DNA of 64,000 nucleotides from Phocoena phocoena (GCF_963924675.1 NC_089236.1:61465306-61529305); one strand, 5' to 3'. Counted from the stretch's first letter, positions 46,530 through 58,724 are shown. Notes: generated from the sequence alone by a model not told the origin. A program made the numbers and translations.

Positions 46530-47521
46530 TAACCAAGCAGGATCCCATTGGGCCTTCCTGGGACAGAACCCCCATGTCCTCTGCCTGCCTCTTTGTTGAA
46601 AAGCTTTAGCCTCTTAGGCCTTCCCCAATTCCAAAGAGCGAATTTAATCAGAGATGTGAGAAAATGCACAAAGAAAAACAGTCAAGCAACTTAAAATAAT
46701 GATAGGGACTTCCCTGGTGGTCCAGTAATAAAGAATCCACCTTCTAATACAGGGGATGTGGGTTCAATCCCTGGTCAGGGAACTAAGATCCCACATGCCG
46801 CAGGGCAACTAAGCCCACGCACAACTACTGAGTCCAGGTGCCTCAACTAGAGAGAAGCCCACATGCCACAAACTACAGAGCCCACTCTCCCTGGAGCCCA
46901 TGTGCCACAACTAGAGAGAGAAAACCTGCATGCCACAACTAGAGAGAAGCCCGTGCACTGCAACGAAGAGCCCATGCACCACAACAAAAGACCTGCATGC
47001 CTCAACAAAGATCCCGCATGCTGCAACTAAGACCCAACGCAGCCAAAAAAATAGATAAATATTTTTTTAAAAGAAGACAAAGTAACAATAGTTTAGCCAT
47101 TAAACAAAGTCAAGGACCTTTAGTTCCTCCTCAGAGGCCATAGATAATATCCTGAGCCATATCCTTGAGTTGTTTTTCAGTTACTGGAACCCCCATGAGG
47201 TGGACAAAGTCAACTATAAGCGTATAGACCCTAGACTGGTTGGAACCAGAAGGCTGATGATGTTGACTCCCGATTCCTTCATCATCAACCAATCAGAAGA
47301 ATGTCCAGGAGCTGATCAGGCACCCTGAGTCCCTCTCCCCTAACCTATATTTAAAAACTCTATCCTTGAAATCCATAGTGTAGTTCAGATCTTTTGAGCA
47401 TTAGCCATCTGTACTCTTGCTCAGTCTTGCAATAAATGCTGCACTTTTCCTTCACCACAACTGGTGTTAGTAAATTGGCTTTACTACACATGGTCAAGGA
47501 GACAAGTTGGGTTTGGTAACA
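46530..47521 (+). repeat. ERV1-like LTR, split by a SINE
   Basis: The left part (46530-46705) includes 'cattgggccttcctgggaca' and 'gcgaatttaatcagagatg'. The right part (47092-47521) includes 'agttcctcctcagaggccat', 'gttactggaacccccatgag', and a TATA-like 'tatatttaaaaactc' (about 47347). It also has a polyadenylation signal, 'caataaatgctgcac' (about 47430), then 'tttccttcaccacaac' and an end at 'gggtttggtaaca'. The U3-R-U5 order is normal for a plus-strand LTR. No viral genes are attached. The left boundary is uncertain. Confidence 0.7.
46693..47091 (+). mobile_element. CHR-type SINE (long form) inserted in the LTR
   Basis: The body (46706-47078) begins 'ggacttccctggtggtccag'. It carries a B box, 'gggttcaatccctgg', and repeated 'gccacaactagagag' units, and ends in an A/T-rich tail. 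An imperfect 13-bp duplication (10/13 identical) lies at 46693-46705 and 47079-47091. It splits an ERV1-like LTR, so it is younger than the LTR. Confidence 0.88.
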
Positions 47522-47544
47522 AGATGACAAAACATTATTCAATA

Positions 47545-47725
47545 GCAGGAGTCAGCAAATTTTTATGTAAAAATCCAGATAGTAAACAGCCAATCTAATA
47601 ATTCAAGACTGATAAATAGCCACTCACAAATAATACATAAATTAATAGGCATCGCTGTATTCAAATAAAACTGTATTTACAAAAACAAGTGGTAGGTCAG
47701 ATTTGAACTGTTGGCAAGTACCTTC
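47545..47725 (+). mobile_element. hAT-Charlie-type MITE remnant
   Basis: The text 'caggagtcagcaaatttt', 'ccagatagtaaacagcc', 'aaataaaactgtatttacaa' then 'aaacaagtggtaggtcagat' follows a very common mammalian non-autonomous element with ends 'caggggttggcaaac'. I place it in hAT-Charlie. The exact family name is uncertain. Confidence 0.7.
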
Positions 47726-47744
47726 CTAACACCTATTCCGCAGC

Positions 47745-48380
47745 ATGAAAAATACCAAAATACTTACTTTATGAAAATCAACTGACTTTCAGTCTCTGAT
47801 CTGACATCTGAAGAGTTTGGAAGTATCACTTCTGCCCTTACAAGTAGAAAACCTGGAAATACTGAAAATCAATGACTTTTCTTGGACTCATTGGAGAATT
47901 GAAGTCACAAGGAAAATCTCCACTTTGAAATCTGGAGAGACAGGTGCAGCAAGACAGATGTAGCAACTAAATCTGGAGCTGGAGCAATAAACTGAAAAGA
48001 AAAATTAAATAGCAATTTTGATGAATTGTTGGAGATGGAGTGTGAACTATTAAGAGAATGAGAACTCCTGTGGACTGCAGGTTTTTCGGGGGGGTTCTCC
48101 AGAAACCCCACAAGCTTCTCACAGTGAGGATCCAAGGAAGATCCCTTCATGACTCTGGCAAAGGCAGAAGATGAGTAAGCATTTGCAACATGCCCAGGGA
48201 CTTCACCTTAAAAAACGTTACTCTCCAAGAAAAAAAGACTTGCCAGAGCACAGCTGTAAAAGGAATTCCTCAACCTTTGACATCCTTCAGCTTTCCTATC
48301 CTACTTAAGGGAGAAAAAAAACTTAGTCAATATGAGACAAGCCTTCAGGAAAATATATTGAGAATGCTGCAGCTAGGCTA
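47745..48380 (+). repeat. Possible old L1 5' region/ORF1, sense
   Basis: The text 'atcaactgactttcagtctc', 'gcagcaagacagatgtagca', 'gactgcaggtttttcggggg' has the flavour of old L1 5' UTR sequence and leads into sense ORF2 at 48381. Weak evidence. Confidence 0.35.
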
Positions 48381-48900
48381 AAGAAGAAAAATCTTATAAT
48401 CTAATCAATAGATGCAGAAAAATGATTTGACAAAGATTCAATACCCATTCATGATAAAAATTCCCAAAAAACTCTCAGTAGAGGGCAACTTCCTCAGCTT
48501 GATAAAGAACATCTATATCTTCGGTTAACATCATACTTAACAGTGAGTCACTAGAAAATTTCAGCTGAAGATCAATAAAAATGCAAGGATACCTCACCAC
48601 TCTTATTCAACATTGCAGTGAATGTCCTAGCCAGTGCAAAAGACAAGTGAAAAAAAGAAGGTATATGGATTGAAAAGGAAAAAATAAATCTCTCTTTACT
48701 TACAAATAGCATGATTACCCATTTAGAAAACCCCAAAGAAATTACAAAAAAAAAAAAAAAAAAAAAAAAACTGCTGGAATTAATAGGAAGGTATAGCAAT
48801 GTTATAAGATACAAGTTAAAACACAAAACTCATTTGCCTTTCCATATATACCAGCCATGAAGAATTGAAAATGTAAATATATATTTAAGCAGATAAAATA
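48381..48900 (+). mobile_element. Old L1 ORF2 fragment, sense
   Basis: The text 'ctaatcaatagatgcagaaa' then 'aatgatttgacaaagattca', 'cattcatgataaaaattccc', 'caaggatacctcaccactct' and 'tattcaacattgcagtgaat' follows the ORF2 reverse-transcriptase region. It is broken by stops. An A run of about 25 interrupts it at 48746-48770, probably expanded in place. Confidence 0.8.
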
Positions 48901-49353
48901 AATAGAAGATCTAAATAAATGAATGCATATTTCTTTGTCTTTTGTTTTCAGCATTTTTATTTTATTGTGCCTTGGTGTTATTTAAATTCAACTTGCTTGG
49001 ATTAGGTAGTATCTCACAACTTTGGGTTTATCTTTTTCATCAGTTTTGAAAAATTCTCAGCCATTACTACTTCATACTTCTACTTCTGTACATTCTTTGT
49101 CTGTCTTCATTTCCTTGCACTTCAATTAAGTGTATATATTTTTGCCAATTTTCACTTTTTAATGCTTTTAGTTGCTGTTTTTCTTCATTTTCCCCTACTG
49201 TGCTGTAATATGTATATTTTCCCATTAGCAGAACCCATTCATTTTCTTCTTAAGTGGATTCTATTAAAGAATGCCCATTTAATCACTATATAGACTAAAA
49301 AAAAATTGTCCACATTTTTATTTTCTTGAGTGTGGGTGTGTGTATATATATTT

Positions 49354-49874
49354 TTTCCAGCAATTTTCAATATGGGACATAATTGATGTATAACATTGTG
49401 TAAGTTCAAGGTGCAAATTCTGTTGATTTAATACATTTATATATTGCAATACCATCTACTACTGTAGCGTTAACTAACACTTCCATCATGTCATACAATT
49501 ATAATTTCTTTTTTGTGGTGAAAAAATCTAAGATCTAGTCTCTTAACAACTTTGAAGTATATAACACAGCATTGTTAACTATAATCACAATGCCCTGCAT
49601 TAGATCTCCAGAACATACATTCATCTTCTAATTGGAAGTTTGTACTCTTTGACTCATATCTCCCAATTGCCCCACCTCCCAGCACTTGGTAACCAACATT
49701 CTACTTTGTTTCTATGAGTTTGGCTTTTTTAGATTCCACATATAAGTGAGTTTATACAGTATCTGTCTGTCTCTGTCAGACTTATCACACTTAGCATGAT
49801 TCCCTCAAGGTCCATACATGTTGCAAATGGCAGGATTTCTTTCTTCCTCATGGCTGAGTAGTATTTCCAGCAAT
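49354..49874 (-). mobile_element. 5'-truncated L1 3' UTR with TSD
   Basis: The body is at about 49365-49863 on the minus strand: 'gggacataattgatgtataa', 'gtttgtactctttgactcat', 'tagattccacatataagtga', and 'ctcaaggtccatacatgttg' then 'caaatggcagg'. An 11-bp duplication, 'tttccagcaat', lies at 49354-49364 and 49864-49874. It inserted into older L1 sequence. Confidence 0.82.
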
Positions 49875-50430
49875 CTAAATATCTAGGTTACCTCTTAGTT
49901 CAGTCTACTGTGTTATTTTTCGTGGTTTATGGCCACGTATTTTTGTTTTTCTGCATGGCTCTTATTTTTAATAAAATATAGAAACTGCAAAATATAACAA
50001 TGTAGAGTCTGGGTGATTATCTTCTTCCAAAAGGTTGACCCTCTCCTTGCTAGGGAGGTCTAATGGGCATTAATCTCCTTAGTCTAATAAGATACTGAGC
50101 TACTCAAGTCCTACCTACAATAATTGTAAGGGTCCATATGCCTCTGTGTCTTACTATTACCTAGGAAATAGGCCTCTGGTATGTTTTAAACTGAGAGTCT
50201 AGGGTGAATGCTGGGGCTCTTCCTGCTTGATTCCTACTAAGGGTGATCTTTGTCTCTTCAGAATTACAAGATTCTTAAGGACACTGCTTTAGTTTTCAAA
50301 TATTTCTAGCATACCTTCCTAGTATATTCCCCATGCTGAATATGGGAAAATGTCCTAAGTAGATATTTGGCCGGGTGTGTGATTCACTTCTCCTATCCTT
50401 CCTTCTAACCTGAATCCTAGCCCCTCAAGA

Positions 50431-50809
50431 ATATGATTTCAGGGCTTCCCTGGTGGCGCAGTGGTTGGGAGTCCGCCTGCCAGTGCAGGGGACACGGGTT
50501 CGGGCCCTGGTCCGGGAGGATCCCACGTGCCGCGGAGCAACTGAGCCCATGGGCCACAGCTGCTGAGCCTGTGCTCCGGAGCTCACAAGCCACAGCTGAT
50601 GAGCCTGAGAGCCACAACTGCTGAAGCTTGCATGCCTGGAGCCTGTGCTCCGCAGCGGGGGAGGCCACCACAATGAGAGGCCCGTGCACCGCAATGAAGA
50701 GTAGCCCCTGCTCGCCACAACGAGACAGAGCCTGCGCGCAGCAACGAAGACCAACATAGGCAAAAGTAAATAAATAAAATTAAAAAAAAATAATAATATA
50801 TGATTTCAG
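50431..50809 (+). mobile_element. CHR-type SINE (long form) with perfect TSD
   Basis: The body is at 50443-50797 on the plus strand. The perfect duplication 'atatgatttcag' lies at 50431-50442 and 50798-50809. The head reads 'ggcttccctggtggcgcagt', with A box tggcgcagtggttggg and a B-box-like gggttcgggccc. Runs of 'gccacaactgctg'-type units follow, then the A-rich tail 'aaataaataaaattaaaaa'. The perfect duplication marks a recent copy. Open frames on both strands (112 codons at 50425-50763, minus) are SINE read-through. Confidence 0.93.
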
Positions 50810-51060
50810 TCTGCCTTGCCCCCAAGAGGTTACCTAAATATCTGTTCACATTTCTACTTCTTAGAGTTATCCTCAGTATGTACTCTGACTCTTACTCCAC
50901 ACCTAAATGCCATGAACAAATAAACAGTTGTAGATGACTGATGCCTCTTTTCTGGAATTTTGTCCCCTGAAGTCCTGATTACTTTAGCAATTCTCTTCAA
51001 AGCTTTTTCTTTTCCTTTTTTTTTCTGTCTGTTTGTAATTTATCAGGCTTTTCTAGTTGT

Positions 51061-51930
51061 TCTCCTTGCAATTAACAATAATCTGCCTCCAACTATGACA
51101 TCATATCCATAAGCAATAGTCTTGAATGACATTTTAAAAAAGAAAAAGATGATCAGATACAATTTGAAAGTGGTACTTTATGTTTTAATAAACTAAATGA
51201 CTATTTACTGTTAAAAATTTTGAAGATTAAACTCATTTGATATTGTATTCTTATTTAATTTTTTTCATCTGTTCCATAATTTATATTTGGTAGGCAAGGG
51301 CAAACCTCACACAAAGTTTAAAGAAACAAAGTTTAACAGAAATGACTGGTAGAAGGCAAATTGAGCGCAGAGGGAAAGACTAGGAAAGAAGATTATCATT
51401 TTTGAAAAATAACAAAACAACTTCTGGCATTTGGTCTTTAGAAATTATTAGTAAATAAAAATAATTAGTGAGGCACAGTGACCAAAAAACATGTAATAGT
51501 AGTACAAACTTTTCGAGAATGATTTTTACTTCAGAACATATAAACAACTGAATTTCTTTTTATCTCTTAGTGATGGACGAATAAAGCACCAATCATTAAA
51601 ATATCATTTTAATATACAAAAAATAATATGACTGAGTGAAATAGAGTTTTGATAATCTGCATAGAACTGTGGCTAATTAAAATTGGATGAGAAATAAAAT
51701 AACAAAGAAATGAGCTTAGCTTGAGAAGTAGTTACACTTCGTTCCTGTCTTTAGAATATTTGTGTCCATAGAAGAAAAAATTAACTTGATGGGAAGCAAA
51801 ATTAATGCAATATCTAGTACACAAAGCTAAGTTTGTATTATTAAAACCAATACTACAACAAAAAGGACAAAAGTGAGGTGTTTGAAATACGCAAAACTTA
51901 AATAGGCAAGAAACAAAGGATTTGGAAGTT
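51061..51930. other. Unique AT-rich sequence
   Basis: No supported feature was found. Confidence 0.5.
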
Positions 51931-52294
51931 ACAATTTGTGGGTTCTTTAAAACTTTTTTATTTTATTTATTTATTTTTGGCTGTGTTGGGTCCTTGATGC
52001 TGCAAACAGGCTTTCTCTAGTTGCGGCAAGTGGGGGCTACTCTTTGTTGTGGTGAAGGCTTTTCATTGCGATGGCTTCTCTTGTTGCGGATCAAGGGCTC
52101 TTGGTGCACAGGCTTCAGTAGTTCTGCCTCGTGGGCTGTGGAGCGCAGGCTCAGTAGTTGTGGCGCACAGGCTTAGTTGCTCCATAACATGTGGGAATCC
52201 CCCCAGACCAGGGATCGAACCCATGTCCCCTGCACTGGCAGGTGGACTCACAACCCCTGTGCCACCAGGGAAGTCCCACAATTTATGTGTTTCT
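51931..52294 (-). mobile_element. CHR-type SINE (long form), minus strand, older
   Basis: The body is at 51947-52277. The tail side is 'ttttatttatttatttttgg' and the head side 'gccaccagggaagtccc'. Imperfect duplications of about 16 bp lie at 51931-51946 ('acaatttgtgggttct') and 52278-52294 ('acaatttatgtgtttct'). The mutated duplication and body indicate an older insertion. Confidence 0.88.
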
Positions 52295-53734
52295 ATAAAT
52301 GACTGATAATTAAAAACAACAGATGCCTATAATTCCATCTTGTTTTATAACCATTAGCATTTGGAATAATAATATATATCTCATTGTTTTTTAAGGAATT
52401 TAAAAAAGAACATATTTTTAAGTACTATATGGAGCCTCTGAAATATATTCACTACAAATATTATTTTTTTCCCAGGATCTTACATAAGATTTTGATAATT
52501 TCCGAGAAGAGAATAATGTATGTTATGATGATCAGAATATGAAAATTATACAGTAATTCAAAAAATGCTGCTCAAGGTGTACGCTAGTCTATTTCAACAA
52601 TGTACAGCATGGCTTGGTAACAGATACGGAGATGAAGATTAATTTTATTAAAAATTTAGAGTGCATCTGAAATTATTTAAAACATAAACTCTAGTACCTC
52701 AAGCCACAGGAGGGTCAGTCCTGACTATATTGTTAAAAACAGATACTTAAAAAACAAATGTCCGTGCTTACTTTTTTTTTTTTAAATTTTGCTGCAAGTT
52801 AACATTTCTGGCCAGAAGCAATGTGTACTGAAATGACATAACAGGATATGAGCATTCGGTGAGTGCCAGCAGAGCATGCAATTCTGCCCTTAAATTTTCT
52901 AATGCACAAATAGAACCACTTATCTTTTGCTATGGCTCAAGCTTCCTCAAACCCTTGAAATATGTCTGTCATATGGTTAGTAGGAACCTCTGGCTGTTTT
53001 CTCAATCCTGGCCTAATACCACACATAACACCAAGGATATCTTATCTGCACACTCTAAATCAAATTATTTCTTATTGCGTATTTATTATTTTTATTAGTT
53101 TTCTCTGATCTCAAGTAACAATAACTGAGTAATTAAGAAAATAATATTTATTGAAAAAATAGGAGTTTAACAAACAAAAGCCTAGGTCAAAGTCAGACCT
53201 CAAGAAAGTAAAATACCAGTGTAACTCTGATGATCAACAAGTGCTTGTGTCCCTGAAGTGAATAAAATGGCCAAATAATTGTTTTTACTTTTAGTTATAT
53301 TTACTTTTAGCTAATAAAAATATATCCATTTTGCAAATATTTAAAAATACATGTATGTTTTATGAATATATTAAAATATATATCACTTATACATGAATGT
53401 GTAAATGGGGAATTGGCATGAGATGGGGTTTTCTATTAACAGGAAGAAAAGAAAGAAATTTGCTAGGCAAAAGCATAGATAGTTGTTAGAAGTGAAACAA
53501 TAAATTGTTAATCATCATGCACTAATTAGTATTATATTGAAAGGGCTAAATTAGTAGAAATGCTAGTAGAAAGAAAATATATGTATGTAACTGGAGACTT
53601 TAACATAACTCAATAAGAGAAAAAAATAAGCAAAGATCTATGATTAGGAAATACAGTACATCCAGGTTTTTGCCATTGTCAGTGACATTAAAAAAAAATA
53701 AATGAAAGGACCACAAAGAAAATCTAGCTCAATT
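52295..53734. other. Unique AT-rich sequence
   Basis: No exon or repeat was recognised. The frame at 52859-53098 has no domain. Confidence 0.5.
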
Positions 53735-53815
53735 TAACCAATTTTTACTGGGTAGGTTTTATGTTCCAGGCACCCTGCTAGGTAAAGGTAATGTAATGTT
53801 GAATGAGACATATAT
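53735..53815. repeat. Possible MIR/L2-related fragment
   Basis: The text 'gttccaggcaccctgctagg' then 'taaaggtaatgtaatgttga' and 'atgagacat' resembles the 'gccaggcactgtgctaggcgctggggatacaaagatgaataagac' segment common in old repeats. Too short and diverged to name. Confidence 0.35.
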
Positions 53816-54764
53816 ATAAGATTCTTAAGATCCATATATATATATATATATGAACAATTAATATAAAATGTAATATATATTCTAAGAAATCTGCACAAGA
53901 CTAAGTAAATTAGTATGTCAGGTGATTCATTCATTCAACGATTAATTCACTCAATATATTGAAAGTTTACAATGTGATACACTTAAGGAATAATTACAAA
54001 ATTAAAAGATGAATTAAAGTAGACACAAAAAAACAATGAAGTTAACACATACACATATAATACCTTAAGAAATAGAAATAAAAAATCTACTGAGTATAGT
54101 GGGATTATAAAAGAGAGAGAGAAAGCACATATATAGAGAGACATCAGACAGACACTCTTAGCCTGTAATTTCCCCCATGTGGGAGAACTTATGAATGAAA
54201 CTTTTAAAATTAAGAAAATTTCATTGAACACTTTATGCCAAGAAATATGAATATTTAAAGGAAATTATAGAATCCTTTGCATAACTGACTCAAGAGAGAA
54301 AATAAGAATAAAGCAATATAGGTGAAATTTTATCTATCTATATCTATCTATATATCTATCTCTAGAAAGCTTTCTTTTAAAAAGCTTGAGCATTGAGTTC
54401 AGCTCCCCTTGAGTGCTTCATCCTACATTTTTTCAAAACTTAGAAAAAGATGGTGAATGTTTTAAATACTTGTTGCTAGGATAACACAACTGGTGATAAA
54501 AACAAGGCTTACAAAGTCAAAGAAATTAGTGATCAGTCACATATTAAATGATATGATTCATGAATGCAGAGTAAAAATAAAAGCTTTTAGTTTCACTACA
54601 ATGATAAAAAGATCAAGAAAGCTTCCTTTTCACTTGAAATATAAAAATTACAAAATGACCACAAAAGCATTTAAGGTTGGAAAAAATCTAAATTAAATAA
54701 TTTCAAGGAACCATTTTGTACTATGTAAGAAATAATTTTGAAGATTAGAAATAAAACTAAATGG
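53816..54764. other. AT-rich sequence with short microsatellites
   Basis: There is a TA run near 53834-53851, a (GA)-rich patch near 54113-54125, and (TCTA)n near 54330-54362. No gene was seen. The frames here (53734-53934, 53983-54231 minus; 54493-54696 plus) have no domain. Confidence 0.5.
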
Positions 54765-54955
54765 CAAATCACTGAACATCTTGGGAGTTTTAGTTTCCTC
54801 ATCTGTAAATTAGGAATAACTATAGTAACTTTGCGTATAATTACTGTGAGGTTTAGCTCAATTAAAACCTAGAAGGCACTGAGAATAATGCTTAACACCT
54901 AGTAAGTGCTCAAAAACTTTAGCAATCCTTTATCATTGTTATTAATAATAAAATA
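54765..54955 (+). repeat. MIR SINE
   Basis: The text 'ttagtttcctcatctgtaaa' then 'ttaggaataactatagtaac', 'attactgtgaggtttagctc' and 'cctagtaagtgctcaaaaac' follows the MIR core and 3' part in order. Confidence 0.82.
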
Positions 54956-57900
54956 ATGCAATCATAAAAAGTAGACATTCTAAAAGAGTAAATATTCTAA
55001 AACATGTCAAATTATACTGTTTGTACACATATATGTGTATAATTAAGTCTTTATTAAAGTTAATTATTTTATATTTCAAATATAATGATTATACCTTTTT
55101 ACATATGCCATCTTTCTCAATGGAAAATTATCATTTTTTTTTAATCCAGTTTATATAGGTGACAGACCCTGAGAGAGTAACTTAATAGAGCAAAAAAATG
55201 AAAAAAAAACTGTACAATTATTTTAATAATATTGGTACAAAGATTTTAGATAAAGGTATTAAATTCTCAAGGTCATTTTTGTTAGTTATTATCATGATAA
55301 CTCTAGCATTTATATCCAATAGTAGAAAGCTCATTAGCATAAAAAGAAATTTAAATAACAAAAGAAATTTAAATAAATTTAATTAAATTTATAATAACAT
55401 CAAAGTTATTAGACATTTGTTAATAACTGGTGAGAGCCTGGCATCATTTGTGTGTGTGTATATCTCTTCCTATTTATTTTTGTATATTAGTTATCCATGG
55501 AAACTTACTGAGAAACACATGGGATCAGATCTACAAATATCCTATTGCTGTTGTAATGTCACTCAGTCAAACTTTATCAATGGCATGACGAAAAATAATT
55601 CATCCTCACTCGTGCTATAAGTTCTTTCAGACTCTACTCCCTATCATCACAACTTAGGGTTTTAAACTAAAGAATTCTTCACTTTGTGGCATGCCAGTGG
55701 TCTCTTTGGCAGGTGAATAGAATTTGGCAAACTGCATAAATACTGCATATTGGCTCTTAAAGTCTCACTTATTAAGTGTTTTGAAGTGCTTGAAATAGAT
55801 ATTTTAAATTTGTAGTTGTAATCTGAAGTGTCATGAGAATGTAATGAAGTTTATAAATGGTGTTAGATGGCTAGGAACATTTAATCTGTCAAATTTACAA
55901 GTTAATTGAGCATAAACCAAAGAACAAGTGAAGACTTAAGTGTACTTAATTCTACCAAAAAACTTTTTTCATTTATAAATAGAATGAGATGTGTAGATTG
56001 AGTATAAGGCTTAAGAAATACTATCTATTAATTACAACTGTGAGAAAATAAATATTATTAAAATACATGTAAGTGGAAACATTATTTTCCTTGAATAATA
56101 AGCCTTGTCAATTAAAAAAAAATGTCTATTTGCTTAAGTATCTTTGAGCTCCAGGAGGAGACATTTGGAGAACATGAGACTATCTTCACGTTCAAGAAAT
56201 AACAGTGCAATCAAGTTAGAATGTATATAAAATAGCAGAATTGCTATTGTTCTGTTCCAACACTGAACTCATTCATACTCAGCATTTGGTCATATACCTC
56301 AAAACAGATAGAGACATTACTGAAAATCTCATAGGAACACAGAACAGAGTATCATAATGGTATTCATCAAAGCAAAAACTGAATTTACTGTTCATTATGT
56401 AACTTTTTAAAATCACGATCTCTTATTTTTCCCAACCTATAATATTTCTCTTCTGTCTCCAACAGACTATAAAATTTCACTCTTATCAGGAAAATGTAAA
56501 GTTTTCCTTTATCCAAGATTATCCTCCTTTTAAAACTTAGGCCAGCACCTGACAGAACAACAAAAACATTTTTAAATTAAAATAGCCTTTGGAGAGATTA
56601 TCCTCATGCCATTATGCAGATCAAAGCATTTACCTCACAAAACAACTCTTCCTGTACGGAGGACAGAGGATGTAGCTGCTGTTAAAAGATGACTTTTCTA
56701 TATCATGAGATATTTGAATGCCCATTCTATAGAGTGATGGGCCTCAATGTCAGACTTTTATGGGAAATTTTTGAGAAATATTTGCTTTCATGGCTAATAC
56801 AAGTCTAGAATACTTTAAATTAGTTCTGTGAAATATGTATTAAAATCTATAGTAGCTACTTGATACCACATCGGTTGAAGACAGGAGCTGATGAGGGGTT
56901 TGGAGAGTACTGATTAGATTCAGAATAAATACAGCTGTCAAGAGAGGCCACAAGTGGTAGTCACCAGTGGAAGTAAACTTTGCTTACCACCTACAGGTGG
57001 TCTGAGGTTATATTTCTATGAAAAATGAATGTTATGAAGTTTGAATGATATATCACTGATCAGAAACAAATACCTGGTACATATTTTTGACAGTAGATTA
57101 GTGAAACTGGGTACATACATTGAAAATTAAATGTACCCAAATTATATGGTATAATGGAAAGTGCTTATAATATTCTAAATAAAAACAAGGCACTAATATA
57201 TGTGATATGATAATACTATTATATATTTAACTTGTTTACCTAGACACTTCTCTATTATCCCAAATTATTTATACATATAATTACAAATAATTTATAGTTT
57301 ATAAATCTCTTGTAAATGCATATGCATGTGCATGATGCAACAGATTGTATGTAAATATAATGCAACAGATTAAAAATGAATTAATAACAAAAGCAGGTTG
57401 AAGGGAAAATAAGAGAAAGTAAAATACAGAAAATGTAAATCCACAAAATGCACACAAATTCTATCAATTAATGAGAATGAAAGAAGAATGATTTGGATGA
57501 AATATTTTTCCTTGTCCTTAATTCTTACAGTTCACTCCAGGGCAAACTAGAAGATGAAGCAGGCCTCAGTGAATACTTTGTATAAAAATAATTAGAGCAA
57601 GTCATATGAATACATTTTGTAAAGGGGAAAATAATGTTTTCTAAATATTCAGCTAATTGATGGTACAGTTTGATCCAGGGTTATTATTTAATATATCAGG
57701 AAAAAGGAGTAAACTGTGCCAACAACTCTGTTTAAAATAACCTCACATTATGTCTCCTAAATAATAAAAAAATAAAATATAATTAAAAGCAATAAACCAG
57801 ACTACTGACCGCAGTGTGTTTGAGCATTTAGATGGCTGCATATGAGTGTTCTCCTTCTGAATTTGTAACCATGTGTTGTAACTAAGATAAAGCAAGAATC

Positions 57901-58124
57901 CTTATGAAATAATTTGCTGGCTTTGAGTGTATATCATAAAAAATCTGATTCACTGAAAATTAATACAAATGATGGCTTTTTTGAATAATTAACACAAAAT
58001 TTTTATGGCAGTAATTTGATAGTTTGGCTAGTTGTAAATTAGACCTCTCAACATTCGTGGTTATCAAATCCTATCATCTGTGTGTAAGCATATTAGAATG
58101 GTGTGTAAAAACTCAGCTGAGAGA
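54956..58124. other. Unique AT-rich sequence, 3.2 kb, with a possible conserved block
   Basis: No exon or transposon was recognised. A short triplicated 'aaatttaaata' word lies at about 55347-55380. The block 56400-56830 is less monotonous. It holds words such as 'gagattatcctc' and 'tatgcagatcaaag', making it a speculative candidate for a conserved non-coding element. Confidence 0.35.
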
Positions 58125-58365
58125 CTATGGCCGCAGTCTCACCTCTTACTAACGTTATAACTTTCTGGAACATCAGTTGCTCTCATTGTCTTAGTTTCTT
58201 TTTCTGTAAAAATGAGTTCCCTTATCTTTGATTCCTTATAATAGTTACAATAAATCAAAGATTTATTATAAGGATTACGTCAGTCAATGTTTGTAAAGCT
58301 ACTGAAATAGTATGTAGCACATAGTAGGCACTATGTTCATCTTAGTTATTATCTAACAATGATAT
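58125..58365 (+). repeat. MIR SINE, with an internal inverted repeat
   Basis: The text 'gtcttagtttctttttctgt' then 'aaaaatgag', and 'tagcacatagtaggcactat' follows the MIR core and 3' part. Inside it, 58226-58273 contains two interlaced inverted repeats: 'atctttgatt' with 'aatcaaagat', and 'ccttataata' with 'tattataagg'. Confidence 0.72.
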
Positions 58366-58724
58366 TAATGAGGAATATCATGGAAGGGGGGCAGACAATA
58401 TGCTTATTTTATCCCAAAAGTATCTTCATGAAATAAATCTTACTGTAACACTGCTAGCATTAAAAGAATAAATGATTGTATAAAAATGCATCTTATTAAC
58501 ATCTTTAAAGGTACTTAAAATGATCCCTATTTTAAGGAACATTTATTAATCAATATCTATTAAAACCTGATTAATGATTACATTTGGAGACAAGGATTGG
58601 AATGCGTTTGAGGAACGGTAGTTTTTTCACTTCTTGGCATATGCCTCAAAAAGTATTTTAGTTTTGATTAATTTTTACTTATATTTTGTGTATATTCCTA
58701 AATTTTTCTAGTCAAAGTTATTAT

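Larger units (their letters stand above)
48905..51060 (-). mobile_element. Old L1M fragment, antisense, with nested insertions
   Basis: The ORF1/5'-region of an old L1 lies on the minus strand: 'tgccttggtgttatttaaat', 'aaattctcagccattactac', then after the nested L1 'ggcatggctctt'-like and 'gagtctgggtgattatcttc'. It is interrupted by another L1 (49365-49863) and by a SINE (50443-50797). It is heavily diverged and the boundaries are approximate. Confidence 0.5.

Noticed and set aside
43669..47521. A complete endogenous retrovirus between the LTRs at 43669 and 46530
   Set aside because: The two LTRs have different sequences, and the DNA between them is old L1 and unclassified sequence with no gag, pol or env remnant.
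50425..50763. 112-codon minus-strand frame as a small protein gene
   Set aside because: It is read-through of a SINE. Similar translations appear at the other SINE copies.
55198..55386. 62-codon Lys/Asn-rich frame as a small gene
   Set aside because: It results from AT-rich low-complexity DNA with a repeated 'aaatttaaata' word.
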